NCBI GenBank assembly: GCA_945885515.1
Contig: CAMCZA010000002.1
Location: 1-52,558, forward strand
Length of the DNA stretch: 52,558 bases
From: Ferrithrix thermotolerans DSM 19514
GTDB taxonomy: Bacteria > Actinomycetota > Acidimicrobiia > Acidimicrobiales > Ilumatobacteraceae
Direction: 5' to 3'
The notes under the pieces are model-generated. The model did no database searches. It saw nothing but the letters and a program-made list of their open reading frames with translations, and was not told the origin of the DNA. The stretch's first letter is position 1. Each line of letters begins with the position of its first letter. Positions 41,773 through 50,042 of this stretch are shown here, one piece after another. A program made the position numbers and the translations under genes.

Positions 41773-42378
41773 TTTTAAATCGCCGAGCAGTTCAGCCACG
41801 GTGAATTCTGCAAGTTCGGTAGCTTCAATGTAATTCGGCAGAGTTGAAACTAACTGCACCGAGCCTTCAGCAAAGTCTTCGACCTGTTGCGCAGAAAATT
41901 CAAAGCGGATGTAATGCACTGCTGCGGTCACATCTTCGCGCGTCAACTGCTCGGCGTGCGCCTCGTCTACGACTGCTCTTACAATTTCGCCGCTGGACAA
42001 TTTGAGACCAATCCCTCGCTCGATTCCGACGAGTTTTGGCAGCCATTCGCGAACTTGGGCATCAGAGGTCAATTCGATAAACAACGTCGCCGATAGTTGA
42101 CCCGCTTCCGGGATTAATGGGTTGTAGGCCTTGAGTTCTTCAAGTACACCTTCATCAGTTAAGACTTTCTCGACGCGCAACATCTCTTGAATTTGGGCCT
42201 GCATCGTCTCACGATTCTCGAACATCACCGTGATCATTGTTCCGAGCGAGATTCGGCGACGGCGTTTGATTTCAAAAACTTCGGCTTGACGAGCCACACG
42301 AATGCGCTCGTATTCTCGATGATCCAAAATATCGCTGAGTGATAATTTTCGGCTTACCGATGCTGTGTCTGTGTTCAT
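41767..42378 (-). CDS. DUF3501 family protein
   Basis: 203 residues. SRKLSLSDILDHREYERIRVARQAEVFEIKRRRRISLGTMITVMFENRETMQAQIQEMLRVEKV is the DUF3501 signature block. The rest is Glu/Ala-rich without cysteines. In many bacteria DUF3501 genes follow an HdrD-like Fe-S protein and a rubrerythrin, exactly as here. The function is unknown; a role in redox or peroxide handling is inferred from context only. ATG 42378 overlaps the Fe-S gene stop by four bases. Confidence 0.9.
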   Translation of the reverse strand: MNTDTASVSRKLSLSDILDHREYERIRVARQAEVFEIKRRRRISLGTMITVMFENRETMQAQIQEMLRVEKVLTDEGVLEELKAYNPLIPEAGQLSATLFIELTSDAQVREWLPKLVGIERGIGLKLSSGEIVRAVVDEAHAEQLTREDVTAAVHYIRFEFSAQQVEDFAEGSVQLVSTLPNYIEATELAEFTVAELLGDLKN

Positions 42379-43706
42379 TTTGACTTGCCTCCTTTTGGCT
42401 TTGTCTCTTCTGGTTTAAATCCGTATGCCTTGGCGATCACTTCTAACGGATGCAACGGGGTCTCTCCGGTCTGCTCGGTAATTGCCGTATTCGCCAAATG
42501 GCAGTCACCGGCAACGACTTCAGAGTCTGCGTCACGAACCATGTTGCCGAGTTTCTCTGCAATGGGTATGGACAATTCGGCGTTCTCGGCGCGCAAACCC
42601 CACATTCCGTCGATGCCTGAGCACTGTTGAACTAATTTGATTTTTGAACCCGTCAGCTTCATCAAGTCGCGACTCTTGAGCCCGATGTTCTGTGCACGCA
42701 AGTGACACGGCGTGTGGTAGGTAATTGATTCTGGAACTTCGCCAACAAAGTTCGTATCAAGAGTTGAACCCTCGGTCTTGTGAACTTTCATCAAATATTC
42801 GGCTGCATCATATGTATTGGCTGCCACGAGTTGAGCATCTGGACCGCCGACATAGTCGAGGTAATCTTTTTTCAAAACATAACCACAAGTCGGTTGTGGA
42901 ACCACGATGTCGGTGCCGTTTCTAACTTCGGCCGCAAGTGTTGCCACATTTTTAATTGCAACTTTTGTGAACTGGTCCATGTCTCCACTGTGCAGAAACG
43001 GTGCACCACAACAACCCGCATCACTAATTGAGCACTCAATGCCGTTATGTTCGTAGACCTTGACAAGAGCATGCCCGATAGCAGGCTCTTGATATTCGAC
43101 GAGACATGTTGGAAATATTGTGACGCTGCCTTGTGGCGTTTTGATCTCAGGTTTTATTCTGCGACTAAACCATGTCGAGAATCGTTGTCGAGCAAATGCC
43201 GGCAAAAGCCGAACACTTGAAACTCCAGCAGTAGCCTCGACGACTTTGCGAATTAACGAACCAGGCTTGGCTCCCATCACTTTATTTGCCAGTGGGCCAG
43301 ATGAAGTGGCGGCCATGCCGAGAGCGTCGGTGCGGCCCAGCATTGCCGTTGTTATCTTGCTTCGCATCGACACATGACCGTTTTCGCGTCGCATCGCGTC
43401 TACACGCAACATCAACCTCGGGAAATCCAGGGCCCACTCATGGATTCCGGGTGTGTACGGACAATTTACATAACACAACTTGCATTGAAAACATTCGTCA
43501 GCAACATGGTCTTGTTGGGCTGGCGTCATTTTGCCCGCGTCTTGATCGTCATGTGCATCGATATAACTAAACAGCGTTGGAAACGATGGACAGAATTTAA
43601 AGCAAAGGCGACAGCCATGACACAAGTCGTAAACTCGGGTCATCTCTTGTCGAGTGTCGGCCTCATCTAAATAGATCGGATTTAGTGGGTCGTAGGTAAT
43701 TGTCAT
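42375..43706 (-). CDS. HdrD/GlpC-like iron-sulfur protein (two 4Fe-4S and CCG domains)
   Basis: 443 residues. Two ferredoxin motifs near the N-terminus, LCHGCRLCFKFCPSFP and CFQCKLCYVNCPYTPG, each provide CxxCxxCxxxCP ligands. Two CCG domains follow: SDAGCCGAPFLHSG near the middle and YHTPCHLRAQN with VQQCSGIDGMWGL later. It is related to anaerobic glycerol-3-phosphate dehydrogenase subunit C and heterodisulfide reductase D. The latter domain lacks the full CCG pair (CSG), so cluster binding may differ. With rubrerythrin and DUF3501 it probably passes electrons in a peroxide-reduction or redox module. Confidence 0.88.
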   Translation of the reverse strand: MTITYDPLNPIYLDEADTRQEMTRVYDLCHGCRLCFKFCPSFPTLFSYIDAHDDQDAGKMTPAQQDHVADECFQCKLCYVNCPYTPGIHEWALDFPRLMLRVDAMRRENGHVSMRSKITTAMLGRTDALGMAATSSGPLANKVMGAKPGSLIRKVVEATAGVSSVRLLPAFARQRFSTWFSRRIKPEIKTPQGSVTIFPTCLVEYQEPAIGHALVKVYEHNGIECSISDAGCCGAPFLHSGDMDQFTKVAIKNVATLAAEVRNGTDIVVPQPTCGYVLKKDYLDYVGGPDAQLVAANTYDAAEYLMKVHKTEGSTLDTNFVGEVPESITYHTPCHLRAQNIGLKSRDLMKLTGSKIKLVQQCSGIDGMWGLRAENAELSIPIAEKLGNMVRDADSEVVAGDCHLANTAITEQTGETPLHPLEVIAKAYGFKPEETKPKGGKSK

Positions 43707-43748
43707 AACTTAAAAACTCTCATCAAATTGCTCGTGGGATATTTTTGT

Positions 43749-43782
43749 GTTGGTGCCACCAACACTTGCCAGTGGCACCAAC
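43749..43782 (-). terminator. 11-bp perfect hairpin between rubrerythrin and Fe-S gene
   Basis: GTTGGTGCCAC (43749-43759) and GTGGCACCAAC (43772-43782) form a perfect stem with a 12-base loop in the 114-bp gap after the rubrerythrin stop. No U-run follows on the transcribed (minus) strand, so it may be a partial terminator, an mRNA-stability element trimming the abundant rubrerythrin message, or an inverted-repeat operator. Confidence 0.5.
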
Positions 43783-43820
43783 GCAACTTAAATTACAATT
43801 ACTTAACTGATAATTTCGCT

Positions 43821-44240
43821 CTAGCCGAGCGCTTTGAGACCTTCGCCGAATCGACCGGCATGGCTCTTCTCTGCGCGAGCAAGAGTTTCGAACCAGTCAG
43901 CGATTTCTGTGAATCCTTCTTCACGAGCAGTCTTTGAGAAACCTGGGTACATCTGTGTGTACTCGTAGGTCTCGCCAGCAACTGAAGCTTTGAAGTTGTC
44001 TTCTGTATCACCAATCGGCTCACCAGATGCTGGGTCGCCAACTTCTGCGAGATAATCCAAGTGACCGTGTGCATGTCCGGTTTCGCCTTCGGCGACTGAA
44101 CGGAACAATGCCGCTGCATCTGGATAACCCTCGATGTCTGCTTTCTGTGCGAACCACAAGTAGCGTCGATTCGCTTGGCTCTCACCAGCAAACGCTTCCT
44201 TGAGATTCTCATGTGTCTTGGTGCCATTTAGTTTGGCCAT
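43821..44240 (-). CDS. Erythrin-type rubrerythrin (no rubredoxin domain)
   Basis: 139 residues, a four-helix diiron protein. [25 protein letters not shown] and [17 protein letters not shown] carry the first ExxE/ExxH set; [18 protein letters not shown] and [20 protein letters not shown] the second. The C-terminal rubredoxin C-x2-C pair of classical rubrerythrin is absent, so electrons must come from a partner, possibly the Fe-S protein downstream. A strong AAGGAG precedes the ATG at 44240. It acts as a peroxidase in known relatives and lies 53 bases after the PerR-like regulator. Confidence 0.95.
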   Translation of the reverse strand: MAKLNGTKTHENLKEAFAGESQANRRYLWFAQKADIEGYPDAAALFRSVAEGETGHAHGHLDYLAEVGDPASGEPIGDTEDNFKASVAGETYEYTQMYPGFSKTAREEGFTEIADWFETLARAEKSHAGRFGEGLKALG

Positions 44241-44293
44241 GATGTTTCTCCTTGTTTATGTTTTGGTTGTTGATTAATTGATTACTTTGTTAA

Positions 44294-44758
44294 TTACTTA
44301 CTTGCCTTATTTTTCGCCTGTGATCCAGGAGACTTAAATTGTTGTTTATGGTTGCATTGATTGCAATGTCCACGAAAAACAACGCCTACTTCGTTGACTG
44401 CAAAACCTTCACCACTTTGCAAACTCATCTTTGGTGCCGAGAGAATGTCGACATCGTGGATTGCCTGGCATGATTCGCAAACAAAGTGATGGTGATCTGC
44501 GATATTCGGGTCGAATCTGGTCGCACCAATGCCAACATCAACGAGCTGCAACTCGCCCATCTCGGCAAGTTCGCCAAGAGTTTGATAGATAGTTCGAAGC
44601 GAGATGCCGGGCATCTGTTTGCTGGCGACCTCGTAAAGAGATTCTGCAGTCGGATGACTTTGATTTTGGTGCAGCAGCGAAAACAACAACTGTCGCTGGG
44701 GCGTGAGCTTTAACTGTTTGTCCCGAAACACTTGAGCAAGCTCAGTTGGTGAACGCAT
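44294..44758 (-). CDS. perR: Fur-family regulator, PerR-like
   Basis: 154 residues. Winged-helix LKLTPQRQLLFSLLHQNQSHPTAESLYEVASKQMPGISLRTIYQTLGELAEMGEL is the Fur DNA-binding domain. HHHFVCESCQAIHDVD and GHCNQC hold the structural Zn(Cys)4 pairs. Asp at the position after IH (HDVD) corresponds to the Asp that PerR uses at the iron site, where Fur has Glu, so a peroxide sensor is favoured. Placement directly before rubrerythrin supports this. It is divergent from glpD; the shared 160-bp region contains inverted repeats. Confidence 0.88.
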   Translation of the reverse strand: MRSPTELAQVFRDKQLKLTPQRQLLFSLLHQNQSHPTAESLYEVASKQMPGISLRTIYQTLGELAEMGELQLVDVGIGATRFDPNIADHHHFVCESCQAIHDVDILSAPKMSLQSGEGFAVNEVGVVFRGHCNQCNHKQQFKSPGSQAKNKASK

Positions 44759-44918
44759 GCCATGAGAATAACTAACTAATTTCTAATTTGCAACTGATGC
44801 TAACTAGCAAATGATGTGACTTATGACTAGTCAGCTCTCTAGTGAGCTCTCTCGCAACTTTCGTTCTGATCACCTTATTTGATCATCTCATCGAGGGGCT
44901 CTGGCTTATGCTGACTGC
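44759..44918. promoter_or_regulatory. Divergent control region between the PerR-like gene and glpD
   Basis: The gap contains several palindromic sites: ATTTGC (44786-44791) paired with GCAAAT (44807-44812), an inner TGCT-AACT-AGCA (44798-44809) and a perfect 10-bp TGACTAGTCA (44824-44833). On the plus strand TATGCT (44907-44912) lies 6 bases before the glpD GTG, predicting a leaderless mRNA. The repeats do not match the classic Per box. They are candidate operators for the PerR-like protein or a glycerol regulator. Confidence 0.5.
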
Positions 44919-46574
44919 GTGCCCACCACCAAGAATCCGCCACAAGATCGCCTTGAAACTCTTAACCAATTATCCTCGCAAAATTTTGACATCGTGGTCA
45001 TTGGCGGTGGCATAACTGGGCTTGGCGTGGCACTTGATGCAGCCTCACGCGGGCTGAGTGTGGCACTGGTTGAGCGCGACGATCTCGCCTCCGGGACTTC
45101 TTCGAAGAGCAGCAAGTTGATTCACGGTGGTCTTCGCTATCTACAACAGGGCGAAGTTCGACTTGTATACGAAGCACTGCACGAACGTCAACGACTGCGG
45201 CGCAACGCACCGCATCTTGTGCAAACTTTGCCGTTCATGATTCCAATCCTCAAGCGTGAGGGCGTTGTTTCGAAAAAAATCGCGCGCGCGCTTGGTTCGG
45301 CAATGTGGATGTACGACTTGACTGGTGGCTGGCGAATCGGAAAGCTTCATCGCCGACTCAAAGCCGACAAGGCATTTACTCATTTACCGACGATGCAAAA
45401 AGATCGCCTCAGTTCGGCATATGTATATTTCGATGCGATGGCTGATGATGCGCGAGTTTGCGTTGCCCTTGCCCGCACTGCAATCAGTTGTGGCGCGGTA
45501 ATCTCTAACTACACGAGGGTTGACAAAATTTTGCACGACAGCAACGGTCGGGCGTGCGGAGTTCTAGTTACTCCGAACGGCAAAAAATCTTTCGAGATTC
45601 GCGCACAAGTGGTGATCAATGCGGCAGGCGTTTGGTCGGACGAAGTTTTGACCACCGACCTTGGCTATAACCCAGACAGCATTCGACCAGCCAAAGGCGT
45701 TCACCTCACCGTGCCATGGAAGAAAATACGCAACGACATCGCCGTGGTCATTCCGGTCCCGGGTGACAAGCGAAGTTTGTTTTTAGTTCCATGGATTTCA
45801 AATTACGACGGAACATATCAGTACACATATGTTGGCACTACCGACACCGATTATCAAGGTGCGATAAACGATCCACAATGCACAAATACAGATATTGAAT
45901 ATGTTCTCAAAGCAATGAATGCTGCCGTGACGACTGGAATTACTCGCGAGGACATAACCGCGGTGTGGTCGGGATTACGACCACTCGTTAAAAGTGTCAG
46001 CGAAGAAAAAATAAGTTCAAGAACAGCCGATCTTTCGCGCCGACACAAAGTTGCAACATCGCAATCAGGGATGATCACCGTGACGGGAGGAAAGCTCACG
46101 ACTTATCGCAAAATGGCACAAGACGCAGTAGATACTGCGCTTTTGGCCATTGGCAGGCGATCACGATGCAAGACAAAGAGCTTGTCGCTGGTCGGGGCAA
46201 CAACTAGTTCAGCGAAAACCAGTGATGCCCAAGATCAACATCTCTTATCTAGATTTGGCAGTGAATCAAAAGTAATCAAGAATTTAATCGCCGACAATAA
46301 AAACCTTGGCGAACAGTTGATCCCTGGACTGCCGTATCTGCGGGCAGAAGCAGTATTCGCAGTCACGCACGAACTGGCGACGACTCTTGACGACATTCTT
46401 TCGCGTCGCACGAGATGCCGAATCATTAATCGTCGAGCCACGGTTGCAGGTGCGCGTAATGTTGCAGAGTTAGTTGCACCGTTGCTCGGTTGGTCTGAGC
46501 AAGAAATTAATAACGAAGTCCTCGCATTTATCGACTCATGCGCCCAAGAAGATGAAGCTGCAATTTCCAACTAA
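44919..46574 (+). CDS. glpD: Aerobic glycerol-3-phosphate dehydrogenase
   Basis: 551 residues from GTG 44919. N-terminal FAD Rossmann fold: DIVVIGGGITGLGVALDAASRGLSVALVERDDLASGTSSKSSKLIHGGLRYLQQGEVRLVYEAL, the GlpD signature. GVWSDEV, RPAKGVHLTVP, VYVGTTDTDYQG and ITVTGGKLTTYRKMAQDAVDTAL follow. Oxidises sn-glycerol 3-phosphate to dihydroxyacetone phosphate, passing electrons to quinones at the membrane. It is the first gene of a glpD-AGPS-like-FGGY kinase unit. Confidence 0.95.
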   Translation: MPTTKNPPQDRLETLNQLSSQNFDIVVIGGGITGLGVALDAASRGLSVALVERDDLASGTSSKSSKLIHGGLRYLQQGEVRLVYEALHERQRLRRNAPHLVQTLPFMIPILKREGVVSKKIARALGSAMWMYDLTGGWRIGKLHRRLKADKAFTHLPTMQKDRLSSAYVYFDAMADDARVCVALARTAISCGAVISNYTRVDKILHDSNGRACGVLVTPNGKKSFEIRAQVVINAAGVWSDEVLTTDLGYNPDSIRPAKGVHLTVPWKKIRNDIAVVIPVPGDKRSLFLVPWISNYDGTYQYTYVGTTDTDYQGAINDPQCTNTDIEYVLKAMNAAVTTGITREDITAVWSGLRPLVKSVSEEKISSRTADLSRRHKVATSQSGMITVTGGKLTTYRKMAQDAVDTALLAIGRRSRCKTKSLSLVGATTSSAKTSDAQDQHLLSRFGSESKVIKNLIADNKNLGEQLIPGLPYLRAEAVFAVTHELATTLDDILSRRTRCRIINRRATVAGARNVAELVAPLLGWSEQEINNEVLAFIDSCAQEDEAAISN

Positions 46575-46587
46575 AGGCAACTTATCC

Positions 46588-48096
46588 ATGACTACACAGC
46601 CGACACAGCCAATCGAATTTTCAACAGACATTTCTGAAATCTCCGATCGCTACCAAACAATCTCAACGCCGCTCTCACTTGAGTTTGTTGCAGAGCTAAA
46701 CAAACTTTGCGCAAGTTCGACAGAACTCGCCGATCGCGTTCAGCACTCGCGAGATTGGTGGCCACTGGCGATGCACTGGTCACTGAATGCACAAACCGCC
46801 AAGCGCGCTGACGCGGTTTGTCGACCAACAACAACCAAACAAGTGAGCGACGTGGTCGCTTTATGCGCTAAAAACTCCGTGCCGGTGACAGTCTCTGGCG
46901 GGCGTTCTGGGGTTTGTGGTGCTGCAATCCCGTTGTTCGGCGGCGTTGTGATTGACATGACATCACTGGCTAAGGTAATCAGTGTTGACGAAATTTCAGG
47001 ACTTGTTGAGGTCCTTCCCGGAACCTTCGGCCCAGATCTCGAAAATGCTCTGCGCGAAAAACACGGTTTGTCTGTGGGCCACTTTCCGCAATCGTTTGAT
47101 ATCTCAACTGTTGGTGGATGGATTGGTTCGCGCGGAGCAGGCCAGTTTTCAACTCGCTACGGCAAGATCGACGACATGGTTGCCGGACTTGAAGTCGTGC
47201 TTGCAGATGGCTCGGTAATTCTGACAGGCACCGAGCCGGCGGGTGCTGCAGGGCCGAATTTGACTTCACTATTTATTGGTAGCGAAGGTTCGCTCGGGAT
47301 AATTACAAAGGTTTGGCTTCGCGCCCACCCGGTTGCCCCGAGTGAACGCCGCGCCGCATATATGTTCGGTTCGTTTGCCCAAGCCGTTGAAGCAATGCGA
47401 CTAGCAATTCGCTCGGGAGCAACCCCGGCCGTGTTGCGACTTTATGACGAGCGCGAAAGCAAACGCGCCCATGGTGGTGACGGGTCGCAGTGCGCATTAT
47501 TGGTGCTTGATGAGGGCGAACAAGTATTGATTGACGCGATGATGCAAGTTGTTGACAATGCATGTCGTGCAAATAATTCGCAACCTGCAGATGTCGCACT
47601 TGTCGAGCACTGGATGAGTCATCGCAACGATACGAGTGGACTACAGATTTTGTCCAAAAAAGGTTTCGTAATTGACACGATGGAGGTTTCGGTAAGTTGG
47701 TCTCGCGTCAATACGGTTGCAGAGTCGGTAAAAAAAGCAATCATGACGGTGCCTGGGGCGCGAAGCGCAAGTTGCCATATTTCGCACAGCTACATTGACG
47801 GCGCTTGCATATATTTTACTTTTGTCGCTGAGCCGAGTGTCAATTCTCTCGACGCAATCGAATCGTCTTACGAAGCGATTTGGAATGCAGCACAAAACTC
47901 GGCTCTTGATGCCGGGGCGAATCTTTCGCATCATCACGGAGTTGGAATAAATCGTGCCAAATTTATGAAGCGTGCACTCGGGCCAGCACACGATGTTTTG
48001 ACTGCGATCAAATTTGCACTTGATCCAAAAGATATTTTGAATCCTGGAAAATTTGCAATTGCATCCAAACGCGGTGAAGTAACAACTAAGCGGTGA
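46588..48096 (+). CDS. FAD-binding oxidase, alkyl-DHAP synthase-like
   Basis: 502 residues from ATG 46588, with AAAGG upstream. VMO/PCMH-type FAD domain: KQVSDVVALCAKNSVPVTVSGGRSGVCGAAIPLFGGVVIDMTSLAKV, then VGHFPQSFDISTVGGWIGSRGAGQFSTRYGKIDDMVAGLEVVLADG. The C-terminal cap ends LSHHHGVGINRAKFMKRALGPAHDVLTAIKFALDPKDILNPGKF, with the His-rich HHHG motif and ALDPKxILNPGK end typical of alkylglycerone-phosphate synthase homologues. Ether-lipid synthesis from acyl-DHAP is a possibility; the alternative is a 2-hydroxyacid or glycerol-derivative dehydrogenase. Position between glpD, which makes DHAP, and an FGGY kinase favours a C3-phosphate substrate. Confidence 0.82.
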   Translation: MTTQPTQPIEFSTDISEISDRYQTISTPLSLEFVAELNKLCASSTELADRVQHSRDWWPLAMHWSLNAQTAKRADAVCRPTTTKQVSDVVALCAKNSVPVTVSGGRSGVCGAAIPLFGGVVIDMTSLAKVISVDEISGLVEVLPGTFGPDLENALREKHGLSVGHFPQSFDISTVGGWIGSRGAGQFSTRYGKIDDMVAGLEVVLADGSVILTGTEPAGAAGPNLTSLFIGSEGSLGIITKVWLRAHPVAPSERRAAYMFGSFAQAVEAMRLAIRSGATPAVLRLYDERESKRAHGGDGSQCALLVLDEGEQVLIDAMMQVVDNACRANNSQPADVALVEHWMSHRNDTSGLQILSKKGFVIDTMEVSVSWSRVNTVAESVKKAIMTVPGARSASCHISHSYIDGACIYFTFVAEPSVNSLDAIESSYEAIWNAAQNSALDAGANLSHHHGVGINRAKFMKRALGPAHDVLTAIKFALDPKDILNPGKFAIASKRGEVTTKR

Positions 48097-48100
48097 CAAC

Positions 48101-49564
48101 TTGAGCATCTTGGTGATAGATGTCGGCACAAGCGGTTTGCGCAGTGCAATCGTTCGTCAAGATGGCTCAATCAACTTTTTAAATTACGAAGAATGCCGAC
48201 CAGACACTCCTGCCCCAGGGCAAGTTGAATTTGATCCACAAAAAATGGCTGACGCCGTCTTGCGAATCTGTAATTTGACGATAAGCCAATCAAAGAAAAC
48301 AGACAAAATTCAAGCCGTCGGAATCACGAACCAGCGAGCATCGACCGTGATGTGGAGTAAATCGACCGGCAAGCCGCTCGGGCCGGCACTTGGCTGGCAA
48401 GACCTACGCACCGTTTTTGAGTGTATTAATGCGGCTTCAGAACATGGAATGAAAATTGCACCGAATCAAACTGCGACCAAAGCCGCGTGGATGATCAAAA
48501 ACTATCTTGTTGCGAAAAATCATGACCCCAATGATGTACGAATTGGCACGGTTGATTCGTGGATCGCCGCCGTGCTTTCAAAAAATGAACTACATGTGAC
48601 TGACCCAAGCAATGCTGGCGCAACCGGTTTATGCACACTCGATGCTTCATCTTGGTCGGAGAGAATTTGTGGACTATTGAACGTCGACATTGGTTTATTG
48701 CCAACAATTGTGAAATCAACAGGAATCATCGGTAGAGCAACGGCGCTGGACGGCGCACCTCCGATTGCCAGTTTGATCGGCGATCAGCAGTCATCTCTAA
48801 TCGGTCAAGGGTGTATTACGAGTGGCGCAACAAAAATTACTTTCGGCACGGGTGGAATGCTCGATGTGTTCATCGGAAGCAACGGCCCGACCCGAATGCA
48901 GCGTTCAGAAAATGGAAGTTACCCACTCGTTGCCTATAGCGATGCAACCACCACATATTGGGCCGCCGAGGCAATAATGCTTTCAGCAGGAACAAACATC
49001 GAATGGTTGCGCGATGATCTGCAAATTATTTCATCCAGTCAAGACAGCCACAACATTGCATCGCAAGTCGAAGATTCGGGTGGTGTGGTTTTTGTGCCCG
49101 CATTGTTTGGCCTCGGCACACCACACTGGGATTACGGTGCCCGTGGAACTTTGCTCGGTCTGACTCGTGGAACAACCCGAGCACATGTGGTGCGCGCGGT
49201 CCTGGAAGGTATTGCTCATCGTGGCGCCGACATGCTGCAGGCCGTTATCTCCGATACTCAAGTGTCGGTTAATTCTCTTCGCGTGGATGGGGGGATGAGC
49301 CAGAATCCAACTTTTATCCAATCGCTGGCAAACACAACTGGACTGAACATTGAAGTCTCCCCTGTCGTCGAGGCAACTACTCTTGGCACGGCATTTCTTG
49401 CTGGCGTCGCAGTCGGTGTTTGGCCCTCAATTAGCCACGCCACAAGCACAACAAAACCAGCACGAGTCGTTTCACCAACACTGAAGCTTGATCGCGCACA
49501 ATGGCACGAGGCGATCACCCGTTCTCGCGGTTGGATTCCGTCACTATCGAGTCTTGACTTCTAA
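48101..49564 (+). CDS. FGGY-family kinase, glycerol-kinase-like paralogue
   Basis: 487 residues from TTG 48101, 4 bases after the previous stop. LVIDVGTSGLRSAIVRQDG opens the fold; AVGITNQRASTVMWSKSTGKPLGPALGWQDLRT, GDQQSSLIGQG, KITFGTGGMLDVFIG, PALFGLGTPHWDYGARGTLLGLTRGTTRAH and RVDGGMSQNPTFIQSLAN follow. It is diverged from the glycerol kinase at 34114-35568, notably LGWQDLRT for VWQDRRT in the substrate region. It may use glycerol, or another polyol or ketose related to the adjacent DHAP-handling enzymes. Confidence 0.85.
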   Translation: MSILVIDVGTSGLRSAIVRQDGSINFLNYEECRPDTPAPGQVEFDPQKMADAVLRICNLTISQSKKTDKIQAVGITNQRASTVMWSKSTGKPLGPALGWQDLRTVFECINAASEHGMKIAPNQTATKAAWMIKNYLVAKNHDPNDVRIGTVDSWIAAVLSKNELHVTDPSNAGATGLCTLDASSWSERICGLLNVDIGLLPTIVKSTGIIGRATALDGAPPIASLIGDQQSSLIGQGCITSGATKITFGTGGMLDVFIGSNGPTRMQRSENGSYPLVAYSDATTTYWAAEAIMLSAGTNIEWLRDDLQIISSSQDSHNIASQVEDSGGVVFVPALFGLGTPHWDYGARGTLLGLTRGTTRAHVVRAVLEGIAHRGADMLQAVISDTQVSVNSLRVDGGMSQNPTFIQSLANTTGLNIEVSPVVEATTLGTAFLAGVAVGVWPSISHATSTTKPARVVSPTLKLDRAQWHEAITRSRGWIPSLSSLDF

Positions 49565-49571
49565 ATTCGTC

Positions 49572-49583
49572 TAGATTTGTACG
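49572..49583 (+). promoter_or_regulatory. Leaderless promoter -10 of the ferritin-like gene pair
   Basis: TAGATT at 49572-49577 ends 6 bases before ATG 49584, the same geometry as the Rrf2-type and glpD promoters. TTGACT at 49554-49559 is too close to serve as a -35 element. This suggests that the ferritin-like pair is transcribed separately from the kinase gene ending at 49564. Confidence 0.4.
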
Positions 49584-50042
49584 ATGCTTTCAGCCACTGA
49601 CACCAAACTTCTGGGGTTTGCCCAGACCCTCGAATTAACGGCACGCGACTTGTATCAATTCGTGGTTGGTCGTAAATCGTTGAGCGGGGACGAGCGCCAA
49701 ATGCTCACCCAGTTTCACTCACACCATGTTGCCTACGAGCAAACTTTAAATGGGCTCCTCGGAAAGAACTCGGTCTCCAAACGGAACGATTCGCTGTATA
49801 CAGGTTTTCTTCAGAAACTTTCGGAGACACCAAATGTTTGGACTGCTCTGTTGCAAATTGAAAATGCACTTGTTACAACACACACAAAGTCGATTGAAAG
49901 CATTGAATCTGCGAAAGTTTCTGCACTCATCGCTTCAATCGTCACAATCGAAGCACGCCACGCTGCAATTCTGGCGACTATGACTTCTACGAATCTTTCA
50001 CTTGCTTTAGACAACAGCGAATCTGTGCTGGTTGTGTCATGA
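49584..50042 (+). CDS. Ferritin-like helical protein, cytoplasmic partner
   Basis: 152 residues, alpha-helical, with no signal peptide. TLELTARDLYQFVV and FHSHHVAYEQTLNGLLG in the first half and SIVTIEARHAAILATM near the end carry Glu/His patterns of a ferritin-like bundle, but the metal set is incomplete by eye (one ExxH-like E-A-R-H motif, H-S-H-H). It overlaps the next ferritin-like gene by four bases, so they are co-translated. Such pairs are known in actinobacteria as DUF4439-like or ferritin-like proteins of unknown role. Confidence 0.7.
   Translation: MLSATDTKLLGFAQTLELTARDLYQFVVGRKSLSGDERQMLTQFHSHHVAYEQTLNGLLGKNSVSKRNDSLYTGFLQKLSETPNVWTALLQIENALVTTHTKSIESIESAKVSALIASIVTIEARHAAILATMTSTNLSLALDNSESVLVVS

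Noticed and set aside
41736-41780. Intrinsic terminator on the plus strand (stem plus T-run)
   Set aside because: No plus-strand gene reads into it. Kept only as an inverted repeat of unknown role.
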